NCBI RefSeq assembly: GCF_011769525.1
Contig: NZ_CP050440.1
Span: 8,232,001 to 8,296,000, forward strand
Source: Tolypothrix sp. PCC 7910
GTDB lineage: Bacteria; Cyanobacteriota; Cyanobacteriia; Cyanobacteriales; Nostocaceae
DNA length: 64,000 nt
Direction of reading: 5' to 3'
Every line of letters begins with the position of its first letter. The first letter of the stretch is position 1. Shown here one piece after another: positions 45,400 through 55,650 of the stretch. The notes below the pieces were generated by a model. It was not told the origin of the DNA. It saw nothing but the letters and a program-made list of their open reading frames with translations, and made no database searches. The position numbers were made by a program, and so were the translations under genes.

Positions 45400-46155
45400 C
45401 TAACTACAAGTATCAGCTGAAGCCAAGTTCACTTTTGTTAAATCCCCAGTGAAGACGACTGTGTATTTGTAGGGTGATGAACCAGTGCAATTCATTGCAG
45501 TTGTATTAGCGCGGCGCGGAGTCCACCATGAAGTTGCATTTACAGTTAAATTCACTCCATTCCACGACAATTGGTTAACTACTAAAGAGTTAGTTTTTCC
45601 ATCACTCGGCCTTTGCGCTGTGAGAAATGTCGCATAGTTAACATCACCATTACTAGGATTAATCTTGGCTATAACTGCTACTTTCGGGCCGCCGCCACTA
45701 CCGTAACTAGTTAGCCAACGACCAGTAGCAAAGCGACGAAAATCATTTCCTGGCTGGCTACCAGTGGCTGAAAATACGCCATACAAAACGCTTCCGCCAT
45801 CCCAAAGCAAACCGTAACCAGAACCGTCATCACCAGTGGTTTCGTAATCATCCCGGCACCATTGTTTGACACCATTATTAAAAAGGATTATGCGAGGGTT
45901 TTTGTTAGTAGAAGATACTTGCCTGTAACCTATGTAGATTGTTTTTGTCCCAAAAATTACCTTGGGGCCATTTTTAGCTTTAATTGTTGCTTCACTATCA
46001 CCACAAGTAAATGGCACACTGTTACCAATAGATGACGGTACAGTAGTTTGGGCATTAGCTGAAGGAGCTATGTCTGTGATTGCTAAATCAGCGCCTAATA
46101 CCACTGATAAAGATAACAGTGCCAAAGATTGTGGCAGTTGGCGTTTATACATCAT
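45400..46155 (-). CDS. Secreted hypothetical protein
   Basis: This 251-aa protein has a signal peptide (LPQSLALLSLSVVLGADLAI, cleaved probably after ANA near residue 35). The mature part is strand-rich, with Cys residues spread along it and blocks such as VIFGTKTIYIGYRQVSS and GYGLLWDGGSVLYGVFSATG. The repeated Trp/Gly/Tyr blades suggest a beta-propeller or beta-sandwich, which I cannot confirm. No catalytic residues are evident. It is probably exported to the periplasm or the outer surface. Confidence 0.75.
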   Translation of the reverse strand: MMYKRQLPQSLALLSLSVVLGADLAITDIAPSANAQTTVPSSIGNSVPFTCGDSEATIKAKNGPKVIFGTKTIYIGYRQVSSTNKNPRIILFNNGVKQWCRDDYETTGDDGSGYGLLWDGGSVLYGVFSATGSQPGNDFRRFATGRWLTSYGSGGGPKVAVIAKINPSNGDVNYATFLTAQRPSDGKTNSLVVNQLSWNGVNLTVNATSWWTPRRANTTAMNCTGSSPYKYTVVFTGDLTKVNLASADTCS

Positions 46156-46395
46156 TAGGGTTGATTACATTACTTTACAAAAAAAACACCGTATCATGAA
46201 GTTTACATAAAGCTTTAAACAACTTAATGTTTATTAATAATGCATTGATAATGTGTTGTTATTAAGCATCAAAAAGATGGATATATTAAATAAATACAAG
46301 AAAAATTTGCAGTGCAAACACATTGGGATGCTGCACTTAAACCCTGATAATTGCTGGTTATAAGCCTACAAGTTACCTAATAATCAATTCATATT

Positions 46396-48039
46396 TTAGA
46401 AATTCAAAATATCTAGTGATTCTTCAATTTCTAACTCTAAAATTCTTTCTTTTGCATCTTTATGTTCGGCTATTTTGCCAGCTTTCCAATATAAATCTGC
46501 GGCTTTTTGAAAATCTGTCAATGCTCTTGTTTTATCGTCCATACTAACTAAAGCATTACCGCGATTATAATATGCATCTATATAATTAGCATTAATTTTA
46601 ATCGCCTGACTATAATCTAAAATTGCGCTTTGATAATCTTCTAAATCACACCTTGCATTACCACGACGGTAATATGCATCGGCGTAATTAGGGTTAATTT
46701 TAATTGCCTGAGTGTAATCTGCGATCGCACCCTCATAGTCTCCTAATTCGGCACGTGTATTACCGCGATTATAGAAAGCGACAGCATCATCAGGAGCAAT
46801 TTTAATTGAGTGTGTCAATCGTTGTTGTTCTTTTAACAAATAACGCGAAATTACCCGATTTTTATCTGCAACAGCATAATTAGGATTAATTTTAATTGCT
46901 TGTGTATAATCTTCTATTGCACCTTGATGATCGCCAATATGAGAACGAGCATCAGCACGGTTCATATAAATAAGCGCCACATCAGGATTGATTCTAATGG
47001 CTTGGGTATAATCTTCGATAGCGGCTTGATAATCTTTAAGTTGATAACGCGCTAAACCACGCTGATTATAGGCTTTGGTGTAATTGAAGTTAATTTGGAT
47101 AACCTGATTATAATCTGCGATCGCACCTTCGTAATCGCCTATATGATAACGCACCATGCCGCGTTTGTAATAAATATCGGCATTATCAGGATTCAGTTGC
47201 AAGGCTTGGTTGTAGTTAATAATTGCTGTATCAGATTCACCTTGCTCAAAAAATTTATCGCCCATATTTACATATAGCAGATTTAAATCAGCAGTGTTAT
47301 TTAACACAACTTCTTCTGCTGTTGGTAGAGCTAAGTGCTGAGTTATCTGATGATGATTTTGATTATTAGGTAATTTTTTTGGTATATATTGCTGAGAATT
47401 ATATTGATAAATAGCAGAGGGTTTTTCTTTAATTTTAGCAGCTTGTAAATCTTCTAAATAGCCGAATAAGCCACCACCATAAAGTAATTGATTAATTCCA
47501 AATGCAATTCTCCCTCTTTTCAGCTTAATCATTTGCGTAGGCAGAAAACCAGCTAAAAAAAGGTGATATTCTTGTTGAGCTTCATGTACTTCTTCTTGAA
47601 TTAAAATGCAGACAACAACTGCATTTTTTTCTACTTCTTCAGAACTAACAGACCATCTAACTCTGTCAATACTGCCATGACGCGATTTAACTTCCACACC
47701 AATTGAGGGTTCAGCAGTGAGGGTAAAATCTACCTTGCCATCACCACCGATTTTTTTTTCATAATCTACTTCTGTAATAAAATCAGCTAACCGTTCTTTA
47801 ACAACTTCCTCACCGAGTTTACCTTTTAAGTTGCTAATAAAAACATCCCGGACTGGCGAAGTACGCTTATACTTTTCTGCCATCAGCCAGCAAAAATCTC
47901 GGAGAGTTTTTAACCTTTCTCCAGAGATTATAGTTAACTCACTATATTGACCTTCTGTTTCACAATGAAGCAGACAACCACTAGTTAACCTTCTAATAAA
48001 ATCAGACTGTAGCGATCGCAGTAAGGTAATCCAGTCCAT
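46396..48039 (-). CDS. PD-(D/E)XK-type nuclease domain fused to TPR repeats
   Basis: This is a 547-aa protein. The N-terminal half has an endonuclease-like core: GKLGEEVVKERLAD, then Asp104 in GKVDFTLTAE and Glu116-Val-Lys118 in IGVEVKSRHG, the D-xn-ExK pattern. From about 250 to 535 there are eight TPR units (NPDNADIYYKRGMVRYHIGD and relatives). A nuclease-fold N-terminus with a TPR tail suggests a recruited nuclease; it could be a defence protein or a Holliday-junction-type enzyme. It is transcribed alone. The TPR codons carry HIP1 sites. Confidence 0.8.
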   Translation of the reverse strand: MDWITLLRSLQSDFIRRLTSGCLLHCETEGQYSELTIISGERLKTLRDFCWLMAEKYKRTSPVRDVFISNLKGKLGEEVVKERLADFITEVDYEKKIGGDGKVDFTLTAEPSIGVEVKSRHGSIDRVRWSVSSEEVEKNAVVVCILIQEEVHEAQQEYHLFLAGFLPTQMIKLKRGRIAFGINQLLYGGGLFGYLEDLQAAKIKEKPSAIYQYNSQQYIPKKLPNNQNHHQITQHLALPTAEEVVLNNTADLNLLYVNMGDKFFEQGESDTAIINYNQALQLNPDNADIYYKRGMVRYHIGDYEGAIADYNQVIQINFNYTKAYNQRGLARYQLKDYQAAIEDYTQAIRINPDVALIYMNRADARSHIGDHQGAIEDYTQAIKINPNYAVADKNRVISRYLLKEQQRLTHSIKIAPDDAVAFYNRGNTRAELGDYEGAIADYTQAIKINPNYADAYYRRGNARCDLEDYQSAILDYSQAIKINANYIDAYYNRGNALVSMDDKTRALTDFQKAADLYWKAGKIAEHKDAKERILELEIEESLDILNF

Positions 48040-48384
48040 TTATATTTCTGCGAGTCTTTTGATGACATTATTTTATTAAAATATCAAATTGGCGTAAATC
48101 GTTAAATGCTGGGTAATGGGTAATGGGTAATTGGTAATTGGTAATGGTAATTTCTCTCTGTTCCCTCATCTTCCCCAGTCCCCAGTCCCCAGTTCCCAGT
48201 CCCCAGTCCCCAATCCCTAATCACAATTGACCCCTCCTTACCAGCCAGAAAAGGTAAGCAAGGAGGGATCAGTGAAAGATACATTAAATGTATCGTCTGC
48301 AATTGATTGTAACTAAAATGCACTTAAAATCGGTCAAGAGTACGGCAAACTGCTAACTTGAGGCGATGTTGACTAACCAACTAA
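48040..48384. repeat. Intergenic tandem repeats and a hairpin
   Basis: 345 bp without a supported gene. (gggtaat/tggtaat) units run from 48113 to 48150 and (ccccagt) units from about 48174 to 48214. A hairpin of ccctcctt with aaggaggg spans about 48231-48268. Confidence 0.7.
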
Positions 48385-48591
48385 TCAAAAAACCTCATCT
48401 TCAATACCGCGCCACCATTCACCCAAATTCATCATATCTTGGAAGATGTCTTCTAATTCCTCAACATAGACATCTTGAGGAATCAAAGCTTGACGTTCTT
48501 GGAGTTTTTTGAGGCGAAGTTGTACTAATAGCCAAGGTTTAGCGATGCTATCCGTGGCTTCCATGTATTGAGCCAGCTGTCTACTATCCAT
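48385..48591 (-). CDS. Small conserved-looking hypothetical protein
   Basis: I choose ATG 48591 (MDSRQLAQYMEATDSIAKPW), giving 68 aa; an upstream ATG at 48666 adds 25 residues (MHKKWPLTATSC...) of unlikely composition. The protein is helical and acidic, ending in DIFQDMMNLGEWWRGIEDEV. It has no membrane segment. I recall similar short proteins in other cyanobacteria but know no function. Confidence 0.65.
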   Translation of the reverse strand: MDSRQLAQYMEATDSIAKPWLLVQLRLKKLQERQALIPQDVYVEELEDIFQDMMNLGEWWRGIEDEVF

Positions 48592-48866
48592 GATTTTTAT
48601 ATTTGTGATGATGCCATTACTTTTTACGATACAAGACGTAGCCGTAAGTGGCCATTTTTTATGCATAGCTTAAGTAGGCGATCGCACTTCTATACCCTAT
48701 GCATGATGATTGCTGTTGGTTAAGGGGAAGGGGGGAATGGGGACTGGGGAATGGGGAATGGGGAATGGGGAATGGGGAATGGGAAAAAAATTTTTCATAC
48801 CGATTCACCAAAAATAGGGAATAGATTCAAAGCCCAAGACCTCAATTCGTCGAAGTTTCTTAATTT
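48592..48866. repeat. Intergenic stretch with ggggaat heptamers
   Basis: Five or so ggggaat units run from 48734 to 48783. One unit is changed to ggggact. The rest, up to the MITE-like arm at 48867, has no gene. Confidence 0.75.
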
Positions 48867-48916
48867 ATACCAATTTGAAAAAAGAATGCGACAGATGGTA
48901 GGGGCAAGGCAGTGCC

Positions 48917-50374
48917 CATTGGTGTCAACTTAAGAAGATTTTGCCCAAATTTGTTGAGTGTAAGCGTCAATATCAAGGGTGGCGCTTACGCCTGGCTTTG
49001 ACTAATCCAAAGAGCTTTTGATGTTCCACAAGATAAGGAATAGCCTCAGATGCATCACCACGGAGAACAGCTTGGGAGAAATGGTATAAACTGCGGAAGA
49101 CCATCTCTGTAGAAATTCGGTCTAAAGGTTGATTAAGAGCGAGAGTGCTTCGCACACGCTTCTCTGCGAGAGGCTTTGCCAACGCGAACGCAACATCAAG
49201 ACATAATTGATTGAGAACAGCGTAGAAAATCCAAGTGGCAAAAATTTGAATTTGCAAACCATTGCGCTCGCCAACCCAGATATAAGCCAGACCTAAAAGC
49301 CGTTTGGTCAGCAAAAATGCATCTTCAACTCGCCAACGACGACGATATAACTCACAAACTTGCTGTGCAGATAAAATTTGCGGGTCAATCACATGAGTGA
49401 GATAGTAATACCAAGTTGAACCCCACAGTACAGAAACCAGACGTACCTGATGCAGACAAGGATTGGAGCGATATTCTCCCAGAGATATAACTTCATCGCG
49501 GTAAAATTGGGCGCAGGTCACATAACGAATCACCTTGTAAGCAGTTTTTTCTCGTAATCTTGTGACAAAAAACTGATCAGATTCGGTGAATGCGTCGAAC
49601 CAAGGAAATTTAAAAAATCCCAAATCAAAAATTAGCAATCCACCTGTTGGTAAGCGCTCGAGTAATTGCTCGCACCAAGTCTTATCATTGGCTTTGCTAT
49701 TTGTTGTATACCAGGTTGCGACTGGGCGATGGTGAAATGCTTCTACCACCATCATAATTTTGCCAGCCAGTATTTTTTCCTTGTCTTGCAGTGCTTTGAG
49801 CTTTCTTCTCAATGCTTCTAGGGTGGAACCATCTGCAATCCAAATCGCTGGGAATCTATGACAGACTGCCTGCCAATTCTCTGGAATTGCTTGATTTTTT
49901 GGTTGATGATTAATTCTGGCGATTACTTGCTCAAAAACTTGTACAAATAATTCAATTGGTAATGTTCGCAATCTTTTTGACACTGCTTGGGCTGTTACTT
50001 CTATTCGTTCCACCCATAACAATCCCTCTTGTGATGATATCCTTTGAACTTCTCTTAAGCCAGGAATCTGCCGATATACTAAACTCACCACGCTCGCCAT
50101 CATCATCGGTAGTGTTAATATTCTGTCCCAGTATTTCTTGTTTTGTTCATTTTCATAGAATCTCAAGGGTTTAAAGCTCACAGGAGATAACAATGAAAAT
50201 ATTTCTTTCTCGATTTCTTCTATTGGCGGTGCTGGTACATGCTTTTGCTGCCGCAAATCTGGGTTTCCTGTTCTCGCTGGCCTTTTTCTACTCATGATGT
50301 ATCACTCAGAACATCAGAATTGATGTTCTTAGATTACATCTTATGCTTCCTTTAAGCTTAAGTTGACACCAATG
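48917..50374 (-). mobile_element. IS4-family insertion sequence, 1458 bp
   Basis: Exact 18-bp terminal inverted repeats, cattggtgtcaacttaag at 48917-48934 and its complement at 50357-50374, bound one transposase gene. I see no clear target duplication in the flanks, so the ends may have diverged since insertion or one flank may be rearranged. Confidence 0.88.
48973..50295 (-). CDS. IS4-family DDE transposase
   Basis: This 440-aa protein has the IS4 signatures. The first Asp is in AIWIADGSTLEAL, the second in LLIFDLGFFKFPW, and the Y-x2-R-x3-E-x6-K motif is exact in YRRRWRVEDAFLLTK. The frame is intact, so the element could be active. Near the C-terminus, the segment ALAKPLAEKRVRST is coded by a palindromic repeat-like stretch (49147-49190, gcttctctgcgagaggcttt). 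That suggests an in-frame repeat insertion in this gene. Confidence 0.92.
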   Translation of the reverse strand: MSRKRPARTGNPDLRQQKHVPAPPIEEIEKEIFSLLSPVSFKPLRFYENEQNKKYWDRILTLPMMMASVVSLVYRQIPGLREVQRISSQEGLLWVERIEVTAQAVSKRLRTLPIELFVQVFEQVIARINHQPKNQAIPENWQAVCHRFPAIWIADGSTLEALRRKLKALQDKEKILAGKIMMVVEAFHHRPVATWYTTNSKANDKTWCEQLLERLPTGGLLIFDLGFFKFPWFDAFTESDQFFVTRLREKTAYKVIRYVTCAQFYRDEVISLGEYRSNPCLHQVRLVSVLWGSTWYYYLTHVIDPQILSAQQVCELYRRRWRVEDAFLLTKRLLGLAYIWVGERNGLQIQIFATWIFYAVLNQLCLDVAFALAKPLAEKRVRSTLALNQPLDRISTEMVFRSLYHFSQAVLRGDASEAIPYLVEHQKLFGLVKARRKRHP

Positions 50375-50561
50375 TTGCCCCTACAATCTGTCGCATTCTT
50401 TTTTCAATTTGGTATTAGATTTGATGACCTGAACCGCAGATAAACGACGATGAAATGAATTTTTGCTATTGCACCAAATTAGCTGTGTCAGTCTACTACA
50501 TAAATTTGAAAAATCAAATATGAGTCCTTTGATTAATAAATCTGGTGTCTCGCATCAACCG

Positions 50562-52448
50562 CTAACGAGTATATTTCAAACTTTCTACCTTGCCTAAAAA
50601 CTTATCTGTGAAAATGCTCATAACGGTGCGCTTGCGAATATTCACATTTGCACTCAAAGACATACCAGATTGCAAAGGTACTTCTGTGCCATTGATATTA
50701 ATGGATTGTTTGTCTAAACGAATTTCCGCAGCAAAACGATAGTAGGGATGGGTTTGATCAGGTGGTAAAGCATCCGAACCGACACGTACTAATTGCCCTT
50801 TAATATCACTAAATTCGGTGTAAGGAAAGGAATCAATTCTGACATCAACAGGCATTCCAGGTTTGATAAAACCAATGTCGTTGTTAGTAATGAAAACTTG
50901 GGCTACAAGGTTTTCGGGCGGCACAATTTTGAGAATCGATTCACTGCTGTTATAAACATAGCCAGAACTACGAGGCTTGAGGTCAAACACAATACCATCA
51001 TTGGAAGCTCGCAGTTCTTGGTATTTCATATTTACCTCGAGTTCCCGAATTTCGCTGTTAAGTTCTTGGATTTTTTTGTTATTTTCAACAATGACTTTGG
51101 TAAGTTGACTATCAATATCAGCGATGCGCTTTTCGTTATCGGCTATTTTGCTGAGTAAATCTTCTTGAGAAAGAGCGATCGCATTTTCTAGTTTCCTTTG
51201 TCCTTGCGCGATCGCTAATTTTAGCCGTTCTACTTCCTGTTCGAGGCGGTTGACTTCTGCACGGCTAGCTTCTGCTGCTTGTTGTTTTTCTAGGTAAGGT
51301 AACCGAGCAAATGCGCCTTTATCTACGAGGGATTGTAAATTATTAGCAATTTCTAGATTTGTGGATAGAGTACTTCTAGCGTTAATCAGTTGCACTTGCA
51401 CTTGATTTAACTGTCGAGTTAGCTGTTCTCTATCCAAGCGCACCGAGTCAATGCGGGTTTCTTTTTCTAATTGTCTAGTGAGTAAGCGCTGTCTCATCTG
51501 TGGGTTTAAGTCGCGTACTCCTAAACCTTGGTTTAATTCTGCACGGAAAAGTTGATTTTCTTTAACTAAAGCTGCACGGTTTTCGGTGAGTGCTGCTAAT
51601 TCTGGAACTTCCTTCAAATCTTGCCAACTAGTATTAGCCGTGAGCGATCGCATTTGTGTCTGATAATATTTATTTTCTGCCAACAAACTGGCTCGCACAG
51701 CTTGCAGAGAGCGTAATTTCGCCTGGCTAGAGGTGCGATCAAAACTTACTAATAGGTCGCCTTTTTTGACTCTTTGCCCTTCTTGGACGTGAATCTTATC
51801 AATTACGCCGCCTACTGGTGCTTGAATTTCTTTGACAAATCCTTTGGGTTCGAGTTTGCCTTGCACTGGTACAGATTCGTCAATTTTGGCAGTAGCAGAC
51901 CAAACTACAGCAAAACTTGTAACTCCGACTATGCTCCAGACTATTGCATGAGACCAAGCACGAGACTGTTTTAAGATGACAGGCTGATCGAACTCTTTTT
52001 TCTTCTCCGGCCAAGGAACATCCGAACTTAAAATACCTGTATCGCCTTGTAAGAGCAGCTGCCATTGACGTTGAGCATCGGGAAAGCGTTTCCAGATAAT
52101 TAAGATACTGCCAACAATGAGCATGAAGAAAAAACCACCCATCGGCAACAGCAGATCTACTTGTAGAGGCCGCACTTCTGCAATCTGATTGAGATGATTG
52201 TATTTATTCGTGGGATTAACGAATGTTTCTGCTTGCGTTTGCGCCTGTGCTACTGAAGTTTGTTGATTAGTCTCTTGAATTGGTGGTGAAAATGCTACCT
52301 CCATGCTTTCTGGTTGGCTAACGCAAGCACTCGTATCAGATGGTGGGGGAGTGGTTTCGTCAGCACGAATTTCTTGGCAATGATTAGCAGGTGTTTGCGA
52401 AACATTTAAACATTGTGTGCAAGCTAACAGCAAAGATAAATCTGGCAT
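50562..52448 (-). CDS. HlyD-family membrane fusion protein of a type I secretion system
   Basis: This 628-aa protein has a Ser/Gln/Pro-rich N-terminal extension (1-95), a hydrophobic segment at about 100-119, a second at about 166-186, a lipoyl-like domain (VQGKLEPKGFVKEIQAPVGG then VIDKIHVQEGQRVKKGDLLV), a long coiled coil (about 245-470) and a beta-barrel C-terminus with GMPVDVRIDSFPYTEFSDIK. It bridges the inner-membrane ABC exporter to an outer-membrane channel. The two hydrophobic segments and long N-terminus are more than usual for HlyD; the true start may lie later. It follows the ABC exporter gene by about 190 bp. Confidence 0.88.
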   Translation of the reverse strand: MPDLSLLLACTQCLNVSQTPANHCQEIRADETTPPPSDTSACVSQPESMEVAFSPPIQETNQQTSVAQAQTQAETFVNPTNKYNHLNQIAEVRPLQVDLLLPMGGFFFMLIVGSILIIWKRFPDAQRQWQLLLQGDTGILSSDVPWPEKKKEFDQPVILKQSRAWSHAIVWSIVGVTSFAVVWSATAKIDESVPVQGKLEPKGFVKEIQAPVGGVIDKIHVQEGQRVKKGDLLVSFDRTSSQAKLRSLQAVRASLLAENKYYQTQMRSLTANTSWQDLKEVPELAALTENRAALVKENQLFRAELNQGLGVRDLNPQMRQRLLTRQLEKETRIDSVRLDREQLTRQLNQVQVQLINARSTLSTNLEIANNLQSLVDKGAFARLPYLEKQQAAEASRAEVNRLEQEVERLKLAIAQGQRKLENAIALSQEDLLSKIADNEKRIADIDSQLTKVIVENNKKIQELNSEIRELEVNMKYQELRASNDGIVFDLKPRSSGYVYNSSESILKIVPPENLVAQVFITNNDIGFIKPGMPVDVRIDSFPYTEFSDIKGQLVRVGSDALPPDQTHPYYRFAAEIRLDKQSININGTEVPLQSGMSLSANVNIRKRTVMSIFTDKFLGKVESLKYTR

Positions 52449-52637
52449 AGTTCTGCTTGGTGGTTTTCTTGGTCAAGGTAAGCCACTGTGGTTTTGAGGT
52501 TTCCCCAAATGGAGCAAGTGGTGTTCAAGGGTTAAGATTCGAGGGGCCAGAATCAAAAGTCAAGGCTGAAAAGTGATTGTTTATGTCACCTTTACTGCTG
52601 CATCTGTTGAGTTCTCCGTCCCTATCTTCAATACCCT

Positions 52638-55577
52638 CTATAATTGCGATTCTTGTTGTTGAAATAGACAGTAATAACGTCCTTTCATAGCCATGAGTTC
52701 GGTATGTGTTCCTTGCTCTGCAATTACACCCTGATCCATGATGATGATTGTGTCGGCATTTTTGACGGTGTTCAGACGGTGAGTAATAAATAAAACGGTA
52801 CGGTTTTTAAAGAACTCCATCAAATTGCGACATACTTGTTGCTCAGATTCGTAATCTAAAGCACTAGTGGCTTCGTCGAGAATTAATAATCTTGGATTTT
52901 GTAACACAGTGCGAGCGATCGCAATTCGTTGGCGTTGTCCTCCAGAAAGGGCGGAACCTCTTTCGCCAACTTGTGTGTTGTAGCCGTTAGGTAGTGCCAT
53001 GATGAAATCGTGTGCGGCTGCGGCTTTGGCAGCAGCAATGATTTCTTCGGTAGTTGCGTCTGGTCGAATGAGTGCGATATTTTCTTGGATTGTTCCTTCA
53101 AATAATAGAGTATCTTGTAGCACTATCCCAATTTGACGACGCAAAGAATTTAACTCTACTTTCCTTATATCATAGCCATCAATTTGAATTTGCCCTGCTA
53201 CTGGTTCGTAGAGACGGGGTAATAATTTTGTCAAAGTACTTTTACCAGAGCCACTTTGACCGACTATACCAACGAAAGTTCCAGGGGAAATATCCAAATT
53301 AACATTGATCAGTTTTAAGCTATCTTCTGGGTTAAAACCAAAGGAAACTCCTATGTATTTGATAGCACCTTCAATATCTGGAAGTTGAATATTGTTGCGA
53401 TCGCTGGCTGGGACTTCTGGCGCTGTATCTAAAATATCACCGAGGCGTTCTATAGATAATGCGACTTCTTGGAAGCTTTGTGAGAGTTGAATTAAACGCA
53501 GCAGTGGGCTGGTAACATAACCAGCAATAATTCGGAAGGCAATTAACTGTCCTAAACTCAGTTGATTGGAAATCACTAAATGCGCGCCTACCCACAATAA
53601 GACAAAGCTAGAAAATTGATTTAAAAATCCACTAATAGAGTTGGCGGTGCTAGAAGTGAGGACATTCTTAAACCCGGCGCTAATATAACGCGTATAGCGA
53701 TCGCGCCATTGCCAACGAGATTTTAATTCAATATTTTGGGCTTTGACTGTTTGAATTCCAGTGAGAATCTCCACTAAATAGGATTGAGTGTCAGCGTAGC
53801 GTTCGGCTTTTTTGCGTAATTGTTGCTGCACAATCGGCACCACAAAAGTTGTGAGGATGGCAAACAATGGCACAGTTGCCAAAGCTACGAGGGTTAAAAC
53901 CCAACTATAAAACAACATGATGCCGATATAAATCACGGAAAATACGGCATCTAAAACTACAGTTAATGCTGTACCTGTGAGAAATTGCCTAATATTTTCT
54001 AGTTCATTAATTCTCCCGGCTAATTCTCCGACGCGGCGACGCTCAAAATAATTGAGGGGTAATCGTAACAGATGCTCAATTACTTCTGAACCCAAACGAA
54101 TATCAATCCGGTTGGTAGTATCAGCAAATAAATAAATCCGTAAACTTGTTAACGCCGCCTCAAATACACCAATTACTAACAGAAAAATCCCTAAAAGATC
54201 CAGAGTATCGAGGCTTTTTTGAATTAATACAGTGTCAATAATGATTTGGGTAATAATCGGGTTAGCCAAACCAAATATTTGTACAAAAAAAGAAGCCACC
54301 AGGACTTCCATCAACACCAAACGGAATTTATAGATGGAAGGTAGAAACCACCTTAAACTAAATTTCTCTGGGCGATCGCCATCTGCCTGTTCTACTGTTA
54401 ATACTGGCCCGGATTGTCCCCAAATATTGCCAAACTCAGCAGGTGTATATCTGGCTATGCCCGTTTCTGGTGCAGCTACGATGATTTCCCGTTCGGTAAT
54501 TTTGTACAGTAAAGCCAAATTTTCTTGGAAGTAAATCAGCGCTGGCGCACTCAGGCGGTTAATCACATGAGATGGAACATTAACTAATTGGGCTTGCAAA
54601 CCCATCATTTCCACCACTGCGCCGGCTACTGGTAGAGTAATTTGCTTATGGGTTTTGAGTTGGTTGGTTAAAACTTTGCGGATTAAATCGCGGCGGAAAG
54701 AACCACCCAATATCTGATTTAACATCTGAAAACAGGCTAAAGGCGCGTCAATGGGCCCTTTTCCCGATACAAAGATAGTTTGCGCTGGTGCGAGATTTTC
54801 GCTGTATGGATCTGGCGGATATTCTGGTGCTGGCGCAATTTGTAACTGCGAAGTCTCTTCTTGAGGCGCATCCCAGGGAATACCCACTATGCGAACCTCT
54901 GTAGTACTTTGCCAATGTCTACCCTCACGTGGCAATAACCGAAAGCCGACACTCATATTATCAATAATGCCAGCGCTGAGTATCCACAAGTGATCGCGAT
55001 CAAATTGCAGAGAATTGATTTTTCCTGGTAGTAAATTAACCACCAATGTGTCTTGCCAAAGTTGGCGCGCTAAATCTTTGGCGTTAAAGCTTGTATCTGG
55101 ATGACGCTGGAGTTCCTGACTTACAAGTTCAAAAACTTCAATAATGTGGGAATGCGATCGCACTGCTTGGGCAAACTCTGGTTCTTGTTCCATTAATTGC
55201 ATGAATTCCAGAGAATCCAGAGTCACGGCGATCAGTTCGGACGAGGCCATAACAGCCTCACAACTTATGCCTCGTACCAATCCCAACCAACCAAGAAACT
55301 CTCCTCTTTCAACAACCGTTAAACTACTGGGAGAGTTCGTTTGCTGATCGTGGCCCAATACCCGCGCTTGTCCTTGATAAATTATCATCACTTGCGCTGG
55401 CATTCTTTCCCTAACTAACATCCACTGTCCGGTACGATATTGCAACAGTTGGCATTTAGCCGCAACGCTTTCTAAAGTTGTTGGTGAAAGTTGAGTAAAT
55501 GGCGGAGTTACAGCGAGAAATTCGATTATTTCGTTTTCAGTAATACTTTGCTTCATCCCATCTGATACCCCACGCAA
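52638..55577 (-). CDS. ABC exporter with cyclic-nucleotide-binding and C39-like domains
   Basis: This 979-aa protein is in four parts. An N-terminal cNMP-binding domain is at about 20-150, with GEFLGWLGL. A C39 peptidase-like domain is at about 265-400. There are six transmembrane segments (about 415-690) and an ABC domain with GIVGQSGSGKSTL near 765-777, signature ALSGGQRQRIAIA and Walker B LLILDEATSALD. The C39 domain lacks the DCG catalytic Cys (it reads IDAPLAC near residue 277) and the expected His; as in HlyB, it is a C39-like docking domain, typical of RTX exporters. It should export the CAP-RTX protein encoded nearby. The cNMP domain would let cyclic nucleotides regulate secretion. 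Confidence 0.92.
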   Translation of the reverse strand: MRGVSDGMKQSITENEIIEFLAVTPPFTQLSPTTLESVAAKCQLLQYRTGQWMLVRERMPAQVMIIYQGQARVLGHDQQTNSPSSLTVVERGEFLGWLGLVRGISCEAVMASSELIAVTLDSLEFMQLMEQEPEFAQAVRSHSHIIEVFELVSQELQRHPDTSFNAKDLARQLWQDTLVVNLLPGKINSLQFDRDHLWILSAGIIDNMSVGFRLLPREGRHWQSTTEVRIVGIPWDAPQEETSQLQIAPAPEYPPDPYSENLAPAQTIFVSGKGPIDAPLACFQMLNQILGGSFRRDLIRKVLTNQLKTHKQITLPVAGAVVEMMGLQAQLVNVPSHVINRLSAPALIYFQENLALLYKITEREIIVAAPETGIARYTPAEFGNIWGQSGPVLTVEQADGDRPEKFSLRWFLPSIYKFRLVLMEVLVASFFVQIFGLANPIITQIIIDTVLIQKSLDTLDLLGIFLLVIGVFEAALTSLRIYLFADTTNRIDIRLGSEVIEHLLRLPLNYFERRRVGELAGRINELENIRQFLTGTALTVVLDAVFSVIYIGIMLFYSWVLTLVALATVPLFAILTTFVVPIVQQQLRKKAERYADTQSYLVEILTGIQTVKAQNIELKSRWQWRDRYTRYISAGFKNVLTSSTANSISGFLNQFSSFVLLWVGAHLVISNQLSLGQLIAFRIIAGYVTSPLLRLIQLSQSFQEVALSIERLGDILDTAPEVPASDRNNIQLPDIEGAIKYIGVSFGFNPEDSLKLINVNLDISPGTFVGIVGQSGSGKSTLTKLLPRLYEPVAGQIQIDGYDIRKVELNSLRRQIGIVLQDTLLFEGTIQENIALIRPDATTEEIIAAAKAAAAHDFIMALPNGYNTQVGERGSALSGGQRQRIAIARTVLQNPRLLILDEATSALDYESEQQVCRNLMEFFKNRTVLFITHRLNTVKNADTIIIMDQGVIAEQGTHTELMAMKGRYYCLFQQQESQL

Positions 55578-55650
55578 TGGTTGACAGCTTGTCTAACAAG
55601 TTTGGATTGGGCAATTTTTTGGTTAAAAATCAAAATTAAAAATCCAAAAT

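Larger units (their letters stand above)
48867..50415. repeat. Inverted repeat that encloses the IS4 element
   Basis: The left arm 48867-48905 (ataccaatttgaaaaaagaa then tgcgacagat, gtaggggcaa) is matched in reverse by 50375-50415 (ttgcccctac, aatctgtcgc, attcttttttcaatttggta). It looks like a MITE with the IS in its loop. A solo copy of the same end is at about 36189-36222. Confidence 0.75.

Noticed and set aside
48102-48323. 73-codon minus-strand ORF
   Set aside because: It is built of the tandem repeats (GLGTGNWGLGTG) and has no protein-like sequence.
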